A stretch of DNA of 7,280 nucleotides, taken from Alphaproteobacteria bacterium (lineage in GTDB: Bacteria > Pseudomonadota > Alphaproteobacteria > Micavibrionales > Micavibrionaceae). The DNA lies in assembly GCA_030639165.1 (NCBI GenBank), contig DAOWDF010000248.1, positions 1 through 7,280 of the forward strand. The letters run 5' to 3'. The notes beneath the pieces were generated by a model. It did not search any database, had not been told where the DNA came from, and saw only the letters and a list, made by a program, of their open reading frames with translations. Each line of letters opens with the position of its first letter. The first letter of the stretch is position 1. Made by a program: the position numbers and the translations under genes. Below, piece by piece: positions 5,831 through 7,280 of this stretch.

Positions 5831-6506
5831 TCTGCTCTACGAGCATTATAGTTACTGTGCGAACACGCTCAGGATTCATTGCCGCTAATACAGGTGATAC
5901 CTTACGCTCTGACATTCTACCAACGACAGAGATAAGGACATCGATGTCAAGAGTATCAAATATGCGCGCAGCATCTTTTGGCTTCATACCCTCGTAAATC
6001 TTAACCAAGCTAGTAATGCGCTTATCTTCCTGTTTACCATGCTCATCAAGCAAAGATTTGATTTCCTCGCTCAACTTATTCAGCTCCTGATATTTAAGCT
6101 CTATCTCTTTCTTTGTTGCTTCCAAGAGAGCTTCTTTTACCTTTAATTTTTTTTCTTTATTATCAAGAATATCTCGGCGCTTAGATAAATCATTGAACAA
6201 CTCAACCTTAACGTCTGCTATACCAAGATCAGAATCGCTAGCGTCGCGCCATATCGGTGCATCTGACTTACCCTTATCATGGCTATTTCCCTCGTTTTCC
6301 TTAGAGGCGTCATCACCATGCCCATCAGAAGAGTCTTCTGGCTTAGAATCTGCGCTTGTATCGTGACCTCCATTACCCTCATCGCTCTTTGCAAAGGCTG
6401 CGCCTGATACATTTGATATACCAGTTACTACCTCAGTTAAACGAACAGAGAATGACAATAAAGTCACGATAAGTAATAATGGCAATAACTTATAGGAGAT
6501 ATTCAT
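5808..6506 (-). CDS. motE: MotE-family protein (MgtE-N-like domain with coiled coil)
   Basis: A 232-residue exported or membrane-anchored protein. The family is named after rhizobial MotE, a periplasmic chaperone for the motility protein MotC. Residues 7-21 form a hydrophobic N-terminal segment. A possible signal-peptidase site AAFA|KS at 36-40 is far from this core, so it may be a membrane anchor instead. Residues 40-93 are a low-complexity linker rich in Asp, Ser, Gly, Lys and His. Residues about 102-156 are a charged coiled coil. Residues about 165-224 are the family domain: LVKIYEGMKPKDAARIFDTL, then VGRMSERKVSPVLAAM and NPERVRTVTIMLVE. It overlaps the DUF6468-type gene by ATGA, with AAGGAT upstream. 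No motC homologue is seen here, so the client is unknown; the neighbouring stator proteins or the TPR protein are candidates by inference. Confidence 0.88.
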   Translation of the reverse strand: MNISYKLLPLLLIVTLLSFSVRLTEVVTGISNVSGAAFAKSDEGNGGHDTSADSKPEDSSDGHGDDASKENEGNSHDKGKSDAPIWRDASDSDLGIADVKVELFNDLSKRRDILDNKEKKLKVKEALLEATKKEIELKYQELNKLSEEIKSLLDEHGKQEDKRITSLVKIYEGMKPKDAARIFDTLDIDVLISVVGRMSERKVSPVLAAMNPERVRTVTIMLVEQKKLPSLR

Positions 6507-7111
6507 TTACGATTTATCCTTTTAGATTTCCCACTGTTATTTGTATTTAGAGCAGCAAAAAGCTCTTGCTCTGCCTGACTTTTCAGCCCATCAAAATCAT
6601 CATTACCAGACACTTCGTCTGCGCCTACACTAGGAGCTTGCTCATCATTAATCATAAATGATGGTAATTCATCATCACTATCAGGAATAGCTGGCTTCCT
6701 TATATTCTTAAGCTTGGATGCATAATCAACTCGCCTGCCTCTAGGCTTTGATGATAATGGCGGCGTCTTTTCAACTGTTTTACGGCTATTTTCTGCGGCC
6801 GCCTCAAGTCGCTTCGCCATAGCGTCTCCCGCTTCGTTAATAACCCTTAGCTCTTCCGACATAATTTTAGACTGGGAAATAAGGGCAGAAAGCTCAGCAG
6901 CCTCCACTTCACTTACCTGCTTTAGTTCTTTAACAGATCTATCTGCGTGATCAATGCTGGATAGTAAGTTAGCAATAACCCCGTCAAATTCACGGCGGTG
7001 TGCCTTAAAATCATTCAAACTTCTGGTCAATTTTATGACATAAACTATGGTAGCCGCCAAGAATATAAGGACAGCTATATCTAGAAAAAATGAAACTAAG
7101 TTACTACTCAT
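6503..7111 (-). CDS. DUF6468-type membrane coiled-coil protein of the fliM operon
   Basis: A 202-residue protein with one N-terminal membrane helix (about 5-27, SFFLDIAVLIFLAATIVYVI). A long charged helix or coiled coil follows (about 28-112) that begins KLTRSLNDFKAHRREFDGVI, then a basic, proline-bearing, probably disordered tail. The tail ends with a short helical motif SQAEQELFAAL at 178-188. The architecture and the position between fliM and motE match the uncharacterised DUF6468 family of alphaproteobacterial flagellar clusters; this assignment is from memory of the family and not from a search. The gene overlaps both neighbours by ATGA (fliM upstream, motE downstream), implying coupled translation. 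With almost no residues before the helix, the bulk is probably cytoplasmic, where it could contact the C-ring or the MotA cytoplasmic domain. That role is inference. Confidence 0.8.
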   Translation of the reverse strand: MSSNLVSFFLDIAVLIFLAATIVYVIKLTRSLNDFKAHRREFDGVIANLLSSIDHADRSVKELKQVSEVEAAELSALISQSKIMSEELRVINEAGDAMAKRLEAAAENSRKTVEKTPPLSSKPRGRRVDYASKLKNIRKPAIPDSDDELPSFMINDEQAPSVGADEVSGNDDFDGLKSQAEQELFAALNTNNSGKSKRINRK

Positions 7112-7280
7112 GAATTATTTTCTTCATCACTGGGTTCTATATAATCTTCTATACGTACGGCAATATGTTCCTGCCGCTGCCCCACAGGGCCACGGTACAT
7201 AGGAAAGTTACCACAGCGCAACTCAATATCCTCATTTACATACCGATTTAGCATCAACTGGTCACCGACTTGCCAGTTCA
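7108..7280 (-). CDS. fliM: FliM, C-terminal 56 residues (5' part outside window)
   Basis: This is the end of the flagellar switch protein FliM, the C-ring component that binds CheY-P through its missing N terminus and sets rotation direction. The visible residues start NWQVGDQLML, continue to VNEDIELRCGNFPMYRGPVG and HIAVRIED, and end in an acidic tail. This matches the C-terminal SpoA (FliN-like) domain of alphaproteobacterial FliM, in which W.VGD.L.L and the V.L.C...P...G.VG...I.V.I pattern are typical. The TGA stop at 7110-7108 overlaps the start of the next gene as ATGA. The reading frame leaves two bases of a split codon at the window edge. The call rests on a short fragment plus context. 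Confidence 0.88.
   Translation of the reverse strand, partial: NWQVGDQLMLNRYVNEDIELRCGNFPMYRGPVGQRQEHIAVRIEDYIEPSDEENNS

Noticed and set aside
6218..6412. 64-residue minus-strand frame inside motE
   Set aside because: It is an out-of-frame reading of the low-complexity linker; the MotE frame continues through it into a conserved domain.
1..7280. Mobile elements, CRISPR arrays, tRNA or rRNA genes
   Set aside because: I saw no transposase or integrase motifs, no regularly spaced long repeats and no cloverleaf-like or rRNA-like sequence; the window is nearly all coding in one direction.

Overview
The window is a stretch of flagellar motor and chemotaxis-output genes from an AT-rich, flagellated alphaproteobacterium. 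All eight genes lie on the minus strand, so transcription runs from base 7280 down to base 1. The alphaproteobacterial assignment rests on the series fliM, a DUF6468-type membrane coiled-coil protein, a MotE-family protein, cheY, cheZ and a MotB-like gene pair. The low GC and the presence of cheZ suggest a rhodospirillales-like or related low-GC lineage rather than a Rhizobium or Caulobacter type, but I cannot name a genus.

Layout in order of transcription: (1) 7280-5808 holds the 3' end of fliM, the DUF6468-type gene and the motE-like gene. Each pair is joined by a 4-base ATGA stop/start overlap, so this is a tightly coupled operon tail. A hairpin with T tracts on both sides sits on the motE stop codon and looks like an intrinsic terminator. 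(2) 5807-5618 is a 190-base, very AT-rich gap, the only long one in the window. It has two perfect TATAAT hexamers on the minus strand and probably holds the promoter for the next block. (3) 5617-4571 carries cheY and cheZ, the phosphorylated switch signal and its phosphatase, each with a good Shine-Dalgarno sequence. (4) 4482-2973 carries two MotB-type genes overlapping by 11 bases. The first product is degenerate: it lacks the ion-binding aspartate and the peptidoglycan-binding HTD motif. The second is an apparently functional MotB/PomB-type stator protein. (5) 2934 to beyond base 1 is a very large secreted protein with an N-terminal AMIN-like beta domain, a second probable beta domain and an array of about ten TPR-like helix pairs. 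It leaves the window still open after 978 residues.

How the parts fit: FliM is the C-ring protein that receives CheY-P, and CheZ removes the phosphate. CheZ ends in a peptide that resembles the CheY-binding peptide found at the N terminus of FliM. MotB is the peptidoglycan-anchored stator subunit. MotE, the DUF6468-type protein, the degenerate MotB and the large TPR protein are all membrane-bound or exported and are encoded next to it, so they are candidates for stator assembly, scaffolding or regulation. No motA, motC or cheA is visible. The most unusual signal is the co-translated pair of an active MotB and an inactive MotB-like partner, followed by a periplasmic beta-domain/TPR protein whose architecture recalls the stator scaffold PflA of Campylobacter.
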